Origin: Nitzschia sp. pyKryTriq1 | Lineage: Eukaryota > Bacillariophyta > Bacillariophyceae > Bacillariales > Bacillariaceae | Reading direction: 5' to 3' | Length of the DNA stretch: 64,000 nt | NCBI GenBank assembly: GCA_956465555.1 | Contig: OY101117.1 | Coordinates: 992,001 to 1,056,000, forward strand | In this document: one piece after another, positions 20,801 through 30,308 of the stretch | Layout of the letters: every line of letters begins with the position of its first letter | Position numbering within the stretch: position 1 is the first letter of the stretch | The notes under the pieces: model-generated | The model's database searches: none | What the model was told of the DNA's origin: nothing | What the model saw: the letters and a program-made list of their open reading frames with translations, nothing else | Made by a program: the position numbers and the translations under genes

Positions 20801-21209
20801 TTATAAACCAGGTGACTTTGTCCGTGGTGTGATTTTTTCCGCCAGGGAAGCTGCCAGATATGGAGCCCATGCAAGAGGGAAAGTCAAAGACGAATTCTAT
20901 GACGAGGAAGATGAAGTGAAGCTAGACGCGTTGGACTTCGCCGTTGGCGCAACATCAGGGACAGCCAAGTATGTTTATGGAAACAAGTCTCGTTTTGCTG
21001 GCGCAACGGTAGCAAGTGCTAGTGTCGTTGCTCTGACTGTGGCGACTGGGCCTATTGCTGGCCTGATTCTCGGGGTGGCTTGTGGTATTCTCGCAGAGAA
21101 AAGCGTGAAGCAATTCGAGAAGAAGTACGAAAGAAAGTCGGAAAATAACAGTGACGAAGACTTTGCCAAGGACGGAGAAGAATATGCATCAGATTACTCC
21201 GAACATTAG
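17862..21209 (+). CDS. Large membrane protein with chorein-like N-terminus and DEP domain
   Basis: 1115 codons, one exon. Residues 1-60 resemble the chorein/VPS13 N-terminus (ALSAFLDVDPKEVETNFLAAGDKGLTLQHA). Two close hydrophobic segments follow at about 330-350 and 365-380, before a basic stretch. A DEP domain spans about 616-711 (YRLRIFRNSFRGNEAVDYLLASK, then E-A-T-K-V-L-R-D-L), with the Trp position replaced. The C-terminus has an Ala/Gly/Val-rich hydrophobic hairpin at about 1045-1080 and an acidic tail. The N-terminal match and the beta-rich middle suggest a bridge-like lipid-transfer protein that contacts membranes; DEP domains bind acidic lipids. That role is inference. It is divergent from the spartin-like gene. 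Confidence 0.6.
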   Translation: MIGTKDFLCSIIARALSAFLDVDPKEVETNFLAAGDKGLTLQHAAVKTRRIRVRSRGGISTFLVLSGSLEELAISWSWSSSLRIVEKSLLAVKGLRLQARFEFEKDAIDETKSTVTHKRPVVLYLKNLWKDAVQYVKNSQKLHQAISDLVDTLSIEVQDVQFQLILPDHDDTDGAAASEKTKLKLSFDSANFDSLQKTDPSGPIDFLRRPLNIDFSINALSLKAMEGHEEISILDPFTYAASIRRLASVRFTSLATGFEVMGREVRTRENAAKSNTNSGIFLHLSEKGVSVLGVAVSLLHGGKDVDLSEEKSISSHSSHSRGEPHERSIWLVRVLMMLVLLVVGANSVVSRGYVAADRDSMLWAASASAVTILFGWRFLQRSKGKIRKVSRSKPKKVTSGGPAMFRIPLPFITAVGPKGISITLSKISVVGRLDWEVINIAADSLSCCGGDRAEDSLRASAKGIRSSLSQNTVILNIDTISELFYPGRMNLMQPIMYTVVRLEDGVLTTKLQTLDFQMLAAKKKAKKDDDDSSHDDPSHDNSSDELQDPLSELGSRIGSFVQMTRDQVRVTSHQINKGIFRGMQGIGDLTGLKNTDESTMEPADAKELGNQISRAQLNSELFARIMTLKAVAEMFESIPLSKNRYRLRIFRNSFRGNEAVDYLLASKIAGDRLEATKVLRDLEIQFCLFEHVTKEYNFRDDHEALFHFVDERRRRMWDISSVPFKYTEVDQEKVKQILPFSSKAFVRELVIRSQPDGEAFLCLRGSEIYANPAKLAHACVCDIFVASFENKMVSVSNMRVRGAIDPNLLREVHGLEVSVDRLHGSPEYTAEDWYEKLGFVGSAEDDSVPSKRTEKAAPFSLPYMYVAPFKFQLSWKGVVFAAKETTMSIEAYSGDGEATSNDLISYFVKRVLSRAPGLLGNFRFFGVNVMEKSGIGTALAVGAKFVPFGQYLSIGGLALFDGVTAALDNGKTARNDDDGNYKPGDFVRGVIFSAREAARYGAHARGKVKDEFYDEEDEVKLDALDFAVGATSGTAKYVYGNKSRFAGATVASASVVALTVATGPIAGLILGVACGILAEKSVKQFEKKYERKSENNSDEDFAKDGEEYASDYSEH

Positions 21210-21983
21210 CGATTAGTGATAGAGGGACTTTACTCCATAGATAGCTTGCTTCTGCTCTGCTTTGCTCGGCGATTAGTGCACTTGACCACTCTCTAGACTA
21301 CTATAGAAAGACATTCCGAGTACAAGATAAAACGGACGTCCAACGCATTCTCTCCACCACGAGAGCTTAGCGAAACAAGAGTGAGTTGTCTCTGATTGAG
21401 AATGGCCTACTAGTCAAATCCTGTCTGACTCTCAACTCCTAATAATGTCGGCATCATGTTTTTGACTCATGATTGGCCTACTCGGGATTCAGGTGGACGA
21501 CGTCACGTCGCGAGTTCTGATCGTAGATTTGGATCTTGCCGAAGCATTGGATCACACTTTGTTGAGTTCGGACAAGCTCTCGATCAGTTCCTAGAGCGGC
21601 TCGCAAGATCATTCTTTTTGACTTTCAGTTTGTTTGCATTGCATTGATCTTTCGATGGCATTGTGAGCACTAGTTGATACCGGCGGGCATACCCCTACCA
21701 CGTTAGGCCTACCTGCACCATCCCGTTTCTACGGAGATCTAGTCCAGTTGGTCAAAAAAGGGTCGTCTACTCCTACCTCTACCGAGATAGCTTTCCAAAA
21801 AACAAACTATTCTAAATCAAAAGACTTGTTTCAACAACTTTATTATTAATACTTTAGGGGAGTGATAGTGGTGTCTTAGTTTGAATGAGTTTTGATAACT
21901 ACGGAAGCCTTTCAAATTTGTTGACGACAAAAAAGCTCAAATCCGAGTGTGGGCCTCGTAGAACTCGGTACATTTTCAACGTG

Positions 21984-22165
21984 CGGACCACTGCGGACCA
22001 CAGCTCCGCGCGCGCGGAAATTTATCCGTTTCCCCTCCGGACCACTGCCTTCTGACGACAAATAACCCTGACGATCTTAGATGAAACGAGACATGTCTTG
22101 GACCCGGAATAGTTACGGACAGAAGCCTGTATGATCGGACCACATCGGACCACATCGGACCACGT
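21984..22165 (+). repeat. CGGACCAC octamer cluster
   Basis: Six copies of CGGACCAC at 21984, 21994, 22038, 22138, 22148 and 22158. The first two and the last three are spaced exactly 10 bp apart, one helical turn. Confidence 0.7.
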
Positions 22166-22206
22166 GGGCCGCGCGCCCCGACGAGGCACTAGAGTAGAGC
22201 GGCAGA

Positions 22207-22303
22207 GTACCAGTACTTTTACGGTACATGTACCAGTACCTTGTACAGAATGTATTGTACCCGTATTTATTACATACCTGTATACCGGTACAGCCCACCG
22301 CGC
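22207..22303. repeat. GTAC palindrome cluster
   Basis: About seven GTAC cores in 97 bp, including GTACCAGTACTTTTACGGTAC and ATACCGGTACA. More lie at 22362-22412. Confidence 0.7.
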
Positions 22304-22618
22304 CTCCTCTCCTCGCTGAAAAAAACTCGGGTCGGCGGGAGGCAAAAGTCAAGAATTCGCCGTACAGTTAGTACGAAGCGAGCACTGTACAACTAACGGT
22401 TCCGTACCCCTCTGGTCGGCGGGCCTTTCACTCTATGTATTCACTTCCCCTTCTTTTTGACAAGGAAGACGACTCACTCAAGAGTGCATCATCGATGATT
22501 CAGGTGTACCTGGTAGCCTACTACCTTGTCCCATTGCCTTACTCTACTACTAGACTACAAGTAACAGTGTTGTCATTGTGTTGTCGTCGGAGGTAGCAAG
22601 ACAAAATAATCTCCCATC

Positions 22619-24402
22619 ATGTTCTCATCTGGCGAATTGCAACACATCCCAGAGCATGCGGCCATTTCCGAGATGCAACACCCCCCTCCTGTGGACCGCG
22701 ATGAAACCGAGGCGCTCTTTGCTGCTGAACTATCGAGACTTTCCATGCAAGAGCGCGATGAAGTGTTGCATGATATCCACGGAGTATCGGATGACCAGGA
22801 GGAAGATCAAGCCTTCGTTGAGAAATGTTTCGAAGACTTGGAAGAGGCCATTTCTTTAATACCTACCATCGACAAGATAGCTTATTGCCAAGCCAGGGAT
22901 CTTGACGAATCTTATGTTTCCAATGATGAGTTTCTGCTCATGTTTTTACGGTCAAGTTCGTTCAATATCACGGCTGCAGCATCCCGCCTAGTGGGCTTCT
23001 TTGACGTCAAATTGGAGCTCTTCGGTCCTGAAAAACTGGCACGAGATATTACGATCAATGATCTCGACGCAGATGATATTAAATGCATGGAATCGGGGTA
23101 CGCACAAGTTTTGCCTGGGAGGGATCGTGCAGGTAGAGCCGTATTGTGCTTGATGCCAACGATTCGAAAATACCGCACGGTGCTCAATCGGGTAAGTTTG
23201 GTTCTCTTCTCCTTTCTTCAATTCTTATCTACAAAAATGTCTCACCTTTTTCTTGTTAGCAACGGGCTGTCTACCTTTTGTATATGCATGCTCTCCGTGA
23301 TCCTGAGACACAACAAAAGGGCATGGTAGGTATTGCTTATAATGTCGGTGCCGGTTTTACGCGAGGTGAGTAATTTATGTTTCTGCCAGAACACAATTTT
23401 AAGTGTGGAAAGCAAGTTCCTGATCATCTGTCTGTTTGTTGCGGTCATTTAGATCGAGAGGCGGTCTGGAAAATGGCAAAGCTCGTTGGTGCCCTACCGA
23501 CCAAATTCAAGGGGATGCACTATTGCTATGATAACGCCAACGTAAAGATGTTATTTACATTGGCAATGTATGTTTGGGAGAGACAGACGCGTATCCGATG
23601 TCGGCAGCACTGTGGTAAGGCCGATATTCTAATATAGTGTGGTTTATTTTACTGTGCCGGCGAATAACGTCTAACGAGCGCCCCTTTGCCATTCAGGCAC
23701 ACACATGGAATGCGTATACAACCTCATGACCTTTGGGATACCTGCCCACATGTACGTTTTTGATTGTTTTGACAGTACCGTCGGGGAAATCTTGGAGAGT
23801 ACGCAGGTTCTAACAAGTTGTGTCTGTATTTCAGTCTTCCAGTGACTGCGTCGGGTGAGCTAAAATTCGAAGCGCACCAGGAGTATTGCCGAAAGATCCG
23901 CAAATTTGCTACGTGGAAGGACAAAAATGTAAGACCGATTATCGTTCCGGGTACCTACGACATTCTTCTCGGCAGGGGGAAGCCGCTACAAAAACATGCT
24001 GGGAATTTACGCTACCACCACTTTATTGAGACTTATCACGGCCAATATGAAATTGCCCAAAAGTTGGAAAAGACAAACCTGTCCAAGCTGATTGTGCAAA
24101 AGATGAAAGAAGCCGGCGGTCGCTTCCTGAAGCAAAATGACTGTGGTTGGATTGAAATTGACGATGATGCGGCACGGTACAAGGTCTCTCATACCTTTCG
24201 CAACCATCGAATCGCCGCCCGCAGTTTGGAGAAAAAGACCAAGGAGAAAGGGAACGAGGACGGGACCGATAATCGGGGAAGGAAGCACGAGAACGGATCC
24301 GATGCTTCAAGCAACGGTGACGCTAGCACATTCGAGGTCGAACCCGGCATGTTGGTCGACGGACAAAAGCGGAGACGACTTAGCGGTCACATACCTCAGT
24401 AG
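22619..24402 (+). CDS. CRAL-TRIO (Sec14-like) protein fused to DUF6824
   Basis: Five exons, 22619-23191, 23260-23365, 23453-23614, 23697-23751 and 23835-24402, give 487 residues; all four introns are short GT-AG introns and keep frame. Residues about 80-300 form the CRAL-TRIO N-lobe and lipid-binding lobe (DEFLLMFLRSSSFNITAAASRL, then GRDRAGRAVLCLMP, RAVYLLYMHALRDPETQQKG, WKMAKLVGALPTKFKGMHYC). From about 330 comes DUF6824: PGTYDILLGRGKPLQKHAGN, then GGRFLKQNDCGWIEIDDDAA and K-V-S-H-T-F-R. The tail is basic and acidic by turns. Sec14-like domains carry phosphoinositides or tocopherol-type lipids between membranes. DUF6824 has no known function that I can state. The lipid gate region (F-x-G-M-H-Y) is present. 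Confidence 0.8.
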
Positions 24403-24562
24403 TGAGCGAAATCTAAAAGTAGACGCACTTCGTGTTTTTGTAAAATAATGTTATATCCCAATCTGTACCGTCGCTATAGTAATTCGAATGAGTCCCACCT
24501 TGCAGTTGCAGCCACCTCGAACACAATACGTGGCACAATCATCCGACCGAAAAATTGAAGTT

Positions 24563-26632
24563 TTATGGAATCTTATCCGACGACGACTCCTTCTTTCGTG
24601 AGCTCGCCCCCTCAGTCTTGTCAGGTGTGTTCCTATCAATGGCTTTGCCATCTTCGTTTGCTGACGTCTCCATTCCATCCTGACTATTAGCCGTGGCAGA
24701 TGGACACGTCAAAAAGTCCTGTGTCGCTGTCGCTAGTTGACTGGCCATGACGGTTGGAGCCTCATCGGGTGCTTGTGTCGAAACCGGCACACCCGTCGTT
24801 GCAGTAGCAAGGGGCTCTATAGCCTCCTTAGGCTTGGGCTGAGTTTCAAATTCAAACTCTTCCTCATCCGACGACGAATCATCATCATTCCCCTCGTTTT
24901 TCGCATCCTCCCGGGGCTTTTCTGGAATCTCGTTTTCCGGATTTTCCAAGCTCTTTTGTCTTGGGGATACAGCAGGCTGTGTCTCGAGCCCCATCGTATC
25001 ATCATTCTTTCTGGAGGACTCAGTCTCTTTCATCGAATCATCATCACTAGCATCACCATCACTTTTCTTGGGATTTTCAGTAGCAGCATCAACTTCAGTT
25101 GCCATTTCCTCTTCTTTGGGGGCCTCGTTATTGACTTCGTCCTTTCCTTTTTCGATCTCCGAGACTTTGGGGCTTGCTGCCAAGTCAGCTACCATCTCCT
25201 CCTCTTTATCTTTATCTTGAGTATTGGCTTGGTCATCTTTTCCCGTACCAATATCCTCCTTCTCTGAGGCAGCATCCAGTCCTCCATCCTTGGGTGTTTG
25301 CGGGGCGTCAATCTCGAGCTCCGCCTCCACTTCATCATCGTCGTCGTCGTCATCATCATCATCATCGGAATCGTCTAGCACGGGCCGCCGAGGAGTAGCA
25401 GTCGTCGTCGTCGTCATCGCCTTCGCCTTCGAGGACAGCTTGGGCGATGTGACCGACGCAGCAGGCATCTTGGCACCCTCCTTAATATTGTCATTTACAT
25501 CATCTTCATCTTCAAAGGTCAATTCATGTTCTTCTTCATCGCTAGAATCGTCCAGGACGTGACGACGACGATTGACGTGACGTTGGGATGACGACGATGC
25601 GGCACCAGGTGTATGACTTGGCGTGACTGGATTGACCGACGACGACGTCCTGGATGCAGGAGACGCTTCCTCCCCTGCCACAGCCTCCTCAGCATTAGTA
25701 GCAGTATTGGTATTGTTACCAGTACTGATTGCCGAAGTGGTTGCTGCCAGGGCGTCATCGAGTGACGGGTCGTTAAAGAAGTCATCGTCCTCGTCGATCA
25801 TATCCATGTCGTCGTCATCATCGTCTTTTTGTTGAAGAGGGACGGGAGAAGCATTCTCGTCTGCACCATCACCACCGCCACCGCCACCGGCGTTGTAGGA
25901 ATCATCGTGTTCTTCGTTGAGCTGCGAAATCATTTGGTCCGCCTTTTCGAGTCCATAAATGCGCTCGACATGTTGATTCCGCACTTGATCTCGCATCGTA
26001 TCCAAGAATCGTTTGACGGACGTTTTGGAATTCAACGTCTGCACTTTCCACATGACTTCCTCCAAGGGCGTTCCCGGCACGAGTTGATTCGCCCACTGCT
26101 GATACGCGCCAATCAATTGACGGCTAAACTTGGTCATGTCCTTGACGGTCTTTTTATATTTCTGCTTCTTCTTGTTGTTGTTGTTGTTGTTGTTGTGGAA
26201 CTGCTCTGGGAATTGGGTGAAAATAGCCGACAAGCCATTGGGCTGTACCAAATCCGTTTCGGAAATGGTCTTGCGGCGAGGTTTGTTGGATTTTGCCTTT
26301 TTACTTGCAGTACCCGCAGCACCACTGTTGTATTCCGCCGCAATTTCTTCGTTGGTCTTTTTGCGTTTGTTGCTATTGTTCGAATCATCTTTGGCGTCAT
26401 CTGCGTCTTCGGCTTCCCCGTGTTGTTTGCTCAAGAGCCGTTCTTCTTCTTCGGAATCGTAGTACGCGCCGCCGTCCGAATCATCATCATCATCGGAGTC
26501 CACATCTACATTCGTGGAGGTTTTCTTGGTAAAGCGAGACAAATCTTGGGCCCGGGGAAGCCCGAGACGGCGCTCTCCAGAAGAAGCATAGAAACTCATA
26601 GTGATGATGGTGGTGGTGGTGGTGGTGGACAA
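24563..26632 (-). CDS. TIPIN: TIPIN / Csm3 / Swi3 fork-protection subunit
   Basis: 689 codons, one exon; the better start is probably ATG at 26599 (MSFYASSGERRLGLPRAQ), 11 codons inside. After an acidic stretch and a basic nuclear signal (KKAKSNKPRRK), the Swi3 domain spans about 131-215: NGLSAIFTQFPEQF, a short poly-Asn insert, FSRQLIGAYQQWANQLVPGT and KTSVKRFLDTMR. The family pairs with Timeless/Tof1 at replication forks and slows or stabilises them under stress. The remaining 450 residues are very acidic, with long Asp/Ser and Glu runs, many S-D/E sites typical of CK2 targets, and S/T-P or S/T-Q sites. It is much longer than yeast or human members because of this tail. It is head-to-head with MCM7. 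Confidence 0.8.
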   Translation of the reverse strand: MSTTTTTTIITMSFYASSGERRLGLPRAQDLSRFTKKTSTNVDVDSDDDDDSDGGAYYDSEEEERLLSKQHGEAEDADDAKDDSNNSNKRKKTNEEIAAEYNSGAAGTASKKAKSNKPRRKTISETDLVQPNGLSAIFTQFPEQFHNNNNNNNKKKQKYKKTVKDMTKFSRQLIGAYQQWANQLVPGTPLEEVMWKVQTLNSKTSVKRFLDTMRDQVRNQHVERIYGLEKADQMISQLNEEHDDSYNAGGGGGGDGADENASPVPLQQKDDDDDDMDMIDEDDDFFNDPSLDDALAATTSAISTGNNTNTATNAEEAVAGEEASPASRTSSSVNPVTPSHTPGAASSSSQRHVNRRRHVLDDSSDEEEHELTFEDEDDVNDNIKEGAKMPAASVTSPKLSSKAKAMTTTTTATPRRPVLDDSDDDDDDDDDDDEVEAELEIDAPQTPKDGGLDAASEKEDIGTGKDDQANTQDKDKEEEMVADLAASPKVSEIEKGKDEVNNEAPKEEEMATEVDAATENPKKSDGDASDDDSMKETESSRKNDDTMGLETQPAVSPRQKSLENPENEIPEKPREDAKNEGNDDDSSSDEEEFEFETQPKPKEAIEPLATATTGVPVSTQAPDEAPTVMASQLATATQDFLTCPSATANSQDGMETSANEDGKAIDRNTPDKTEGASSRKKESSSDKIP

Positions 26633-26775
26633 AGACTAGTAACGACTATTTTTTGTTTGTTGAGATTGAGATCTATCCATCTCGCAATGACAAGACCGCA
26701 GCAATGCGTTTTGGTTTTGGGTCCTCCACCACCACGCAACGCAAACCGCTGCCATATTTGTATTGCACTACCACT

Positions 26776-26860
26776 GGTACTGTACCTGGTACTGTACACG
26801 TACGAGTACTGTACAAGTACTGTACCGGTACCAGGTATGTGTGCACCGGTAAATACGGTA
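26776..26860. repeat. GTAC palindrome array
   Basis: About ten GTAC cores in 80 bp, spaced by 2-4 bp (for example TGGTACTGTACCTGGTACTG and GTACAAGTACTGTACCGGTA). Random sequence would give about 0.3. Confidence 0.85.
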
Positions 26861-26954
26861 TGGATCACGCTATCCCGCGGCCAGACGGAAAACTACTACT
26901 CGGCACAACGGCAAAGCGAGCCGGCCGAGCCATGGCTGCAAACCTTCCCTCCAC

Positions 26955-26966
26955 TTTTGGCGCGAA
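26955..26966. promoter_or_regulatory. E2F/DP-type binding site
   Basis: TTTTGGCGCGAA matches the E2F consensus TTTSSCGC on the + strand and nearly on the other strand. It lies 234 bp from the MCM7 start and about 320 bp from the TIPIN start. E2F sites of this form drive MCM and other S-phase genes in animals and plants. Confidence 0.65.
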
Positions 26967-27199
26967 CTTTGAGTCCAACTTGTCAAACAGGGCATTGGTC
27001 GTCGGTCGTCGTCGTCCTCGCTGCGATGATTTCCGTCGCCTGTGCGGGTATTTTTCACGTGCCTGTTTGAGCATTATTATTTCATCACCATTACCATTTC
27101 CGTTGCCATCATCACCATCAATCATCATCATCATCATCATCATCATTTCTAGTAGGGACCTACCACCACAATTTCTGACCCGAAATACAATACACTATC

Positions 27200-30163
27200 A
27201 TGGCAACTCAGAATGATGCTACTGTAGCTGCGGCATCCGAGACTGTCAGTGGTCACTATCCAAACTACGATCAAGATATTGGTGAGTACTCGTACTCGTA
27301 CTAGTAGCGGCACAGTGTTGTTGTTCATCATCATCATCACGTTCGCTTCTCTTGGTACACCACACACCGCACCCATTCTCTCACCTTTCCCCTCTCGCCA
27401 TGAACCTTTCATCAATCATGGATCATGGATCATGAATCATAACTTTGTAGACACATTTTCTGCCTTTTTGAGCGAGCATCGCATCCTCCAAGTCATCAAC
27501 GAACAACAACTGGCAGCTGATGAGGCGAACGATGAAAATCGCTTGTTTGAACCCATTGCAGGTTCGGAGGTCTTGGTCGAACGAGTTCCCTGCTATCATC
27601 CTTTGCTGCAACGCATTGTGGATCGAAACTATATTGGCAACAGCAACAGCAACGGGGAAAGCAGTGTCTTTTTGGTGGAAGTTCCCTTGTCGGAACTCGT
27701 CGAGTGGAATGAAACGCGAGGAGGGGATCTCGCCCAGCGAGCCACGGACAATACGCTGCGATACCACGCACTCTTTTCTTCCGTATTGGATCAGCATTTG
27801 AAGGGATTGGAACCTACGAATAATACCAATAACCAGAACAACCACCACAATGCATCACACCACTTGCGAGACACGCTCGATATTCTGCAACAGCACCGAG
27901 AGGCGGCTCAAGAACGAGCACGTCAAGAGCAGCCACAATACCAGGACGAGGATGCCGGTGGGGTCGATGGGGATGCGGCCGTTAATAACAACAATGGTAA
28001 TAATGGTGGAACCAACCGGAACCCCAACGTCACTCAAGACTTTCCTCCGCAATTGATGCGACGTTATGAATTGCGCATTTTGCCTCTGGGAAGACGAGGA
28101 TATCTGTTTCCCTTTACGAATCAATACCTTCCCCCGAAACAACTGGCAGCCACGCCACCTCCTACGGGAGTCTCGTTGCGACATGTTCGTTCCAAGAGTA
28201 TGGGACGGTTGGTAACAATTACGGGTATGGTCGTTCGGGCCACCGATGTCAAGCCCTTTTGTCAAGTCGCCACTTATACTTGTGATGTGTGTGGGGTGGA
28301 AGTCTATCAGCCGCTGAACAATCAACGGGAATTCATGCCCCAACGGTTTTGTCCGGCTGTCTGCGCCGAACGAGGAAACTCCAGTCCGTCCTTGCAATTG
28401 CAAACGCGAGGATCCAAATTTGTCAAATTTCAAGAATTGAAAGTCCAAGAACTGCCCAGCCAGGTTCCCATGGGACACGTGCCTCGCAGTCTCTCGGTCT
28501 ACTGTCGTGGCGAGTTGACCCGTCAAGCGCATCCGGGAGATGTCATTACGGTCGATGGCGTCTTTTTGCCCCAACGTGTGGCTGAATCGGGATACCGTGC
28601 CATGAAGGCGGGACTCATGGCGACCCTCTTTGTGGAAGCCCAAAATGTGCAAGTCCACAAGAAATCACTCGAAGAATCCTTGCTGGATTCGTTGGGGGAA
28701 GAAGATGCGGCACGATTGGATGCAGACATTCGACGAGTGTCCAACTCGGCCGATCCGATGGGTATCTTGAGTCGATCCATTGCCCCAGAAATTTTTGGGC
28801 ATGAAGATATCAAACGAGCTCTACTTTTGCAATTGACAGGGGGGGTCTGCCGGAAAATGCAAGATGGAATGAGCATTCGTGGTGACATTAATATTTGTTT
28901 AATGGGAGATCCTGGAGTGGCCAAGTCGCAATTGTTGAAGCATGTCGCATCCATTGCGCCGCGGGGAGTCTACACGACGGGCAAAGGAAGTTCGGGAGTC
29001 GGTTTGACGGCTGCCGTCACGAAGGATACCGTTACGGGTGAATTGAGTTTGGAAGGGGGCGCTCTTGTTTTGGCAGATCGTGGAATTTGTGCGATTGTAA
29101 GTATGCACACACTGATGGGGTGATTGATTGATGATTCATCGATTGCTTTGTACATTCCTTCATCATGATGACTCATGCCATCTTTCTTTCTTCTTAGGAC
29201 GAATTCGACAAAATGGACGAAGCGGATAGAACTGCTATTCATGAAGTTATGGAACAGCAGACAGTCAGTATTGCCAAGGCAGGAATTGTGGCGACTCTGA
29301 ATGCTCGTGCAGCCGTATTGGCGGCTGCCAACCCCTTGTACAGTCGATACAATCGACGCAAATCGCTTTCGGAAAATATCAACCTGCCCAACTCGCTGTT
29401 GAGTCGATTTGATCTCATGTTTCTGATTTTGGATACTCCCAACATGGAAAAAGATATTGCACTGGCACGTCACGTCACTTTCGTTCATCAAAATGAGGGT
29501 TTGGAGGAAAAGCAAAACGATGGCGATGACTCGGACGATGATGACGACAACAGCACGGATTCTCTGCTCGCCAGTGATTTCGATGAAGCGAAGGGAGTCG
29601 TCACTCCTCGTTTGTTGCGCGAGTACATCTCTCGGGCCCGGCGTTCTGAACCAATGGTCCCTCCAGAAGTCGCTCCCTATATTGTCGAAGCCTATGTCTC
29701 TCTTCGCTTGGACGACCGTCCCGGTCGCCGTGGAAACCATCATGGCAACTCCAAAACCAATGATCAGACCGCCATGACCGCTCGACAACTCTTGTCGATT
29801 CTTCGACTCAGTCAAGCCTTGGCTCGTCTTCGGTTTTCCGATCAAGTCGCTAAGGAGGATGTCAACGAAGCGATTCGCTTGACGCACATGAGTAAGTCCA
29901 GTCTCAATGACGATGGAAGTAACAAAGCGGCCAAGCAAGAAACGGCAACACGATCCGAGCAAGATGTCTCGCAAGAAATGTTTCATATCCTTCAAGATTA
30001 TGCAAAGAACTCGAATTTGACCACCCTGGATATCAGCTTATGTGAGGGTATGGTGATGCGCAAAGGCTTTACCCAGGAACAACTCAAGGCGTGCCTGGAT
30101 ATGTACGATGGCCTGTCGCTCGTACAAGTGAACGACGCTGGGACTGAAGTTCATTTCCTCTAA
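27200..30163 (+). CDS. MCM7: MCM7 replicative helicase subunit
   Basis: Three exons, 27200-27281, 27451-29096 and 29198-30163, give 897 residues. It opens with HYPNYDQDIDTFSAFL. The OB-fold region carries a C4 zinc finger (CDVCGVEVYQ...CPAVC). The AAA+ domain has Walker A GDPGVAKSQLL at about residue 513, the beta-hairpin region TTGKGSSGVGLTAAV, Walker B ICAIDEFDKMDE (split by intron 2 just after ICAI) and the arginine finger LLSRFDLMF. The C-terminus is a winged-helix with KGFTQEQLKACLDMY. The GSSGVGLTAAV and VHQ segments fit MCM7 better than other subunits. An Asn-rich insert at about residues 215-280 makes it longer than usual. It acts in the Mcm2-7 ring at origins and forks. Confidence 0.92.
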
Positions 30164-30308
30164 GTACTACTATGTGCTTTCAGTGTAGACTGATAACGAG
30201 GCTATTCTAGAAACTGACTGTCAAAATTCACTCTAAAACTTTTTTGACACAAAATTCATCACAGGACACAAATGTCTCCCGTCTCCCAAAAGGACGAGAA
30301 CAGTTATC

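Larger units (their letters stand above)
21210..22618. other. Gene-poor 1.4-kb interval
   Basis: No ORF here has family features; the 63-codon frame at 21456 is weak. It holds CGGACCAC repeats (21984-22165) and GTAC palindromes (22207-22420), the latter 200-400 bp upstream of the CRAL-TRIO gene. The remaining sequence shows nothing I recognise. Confidence 0.5.
26633..27199. promoter_or_regulatory. Divergent promoter of TIPIN and MCM7
   Basis: 567 bp between the two replication genes. It holds a dense GTAC array (26776-26860), a perfect E2F-type site (26955-26966) and a (CAT)n tract (about 27119-27147) in the probable MCM7 leader. Confidence 0.65.

Noticed and set aside
24737-25267. 176-codon + strand frame
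   Set aside because: Antisense to the acidic tail of TIPIN.
25829-27070. 413-codon + strand frame
   Set aside because: It runs antisense through TIPIN and then across the promoter; its residues are hydrophobic and low-complexity, as expected from reverse reading of acidic codons.
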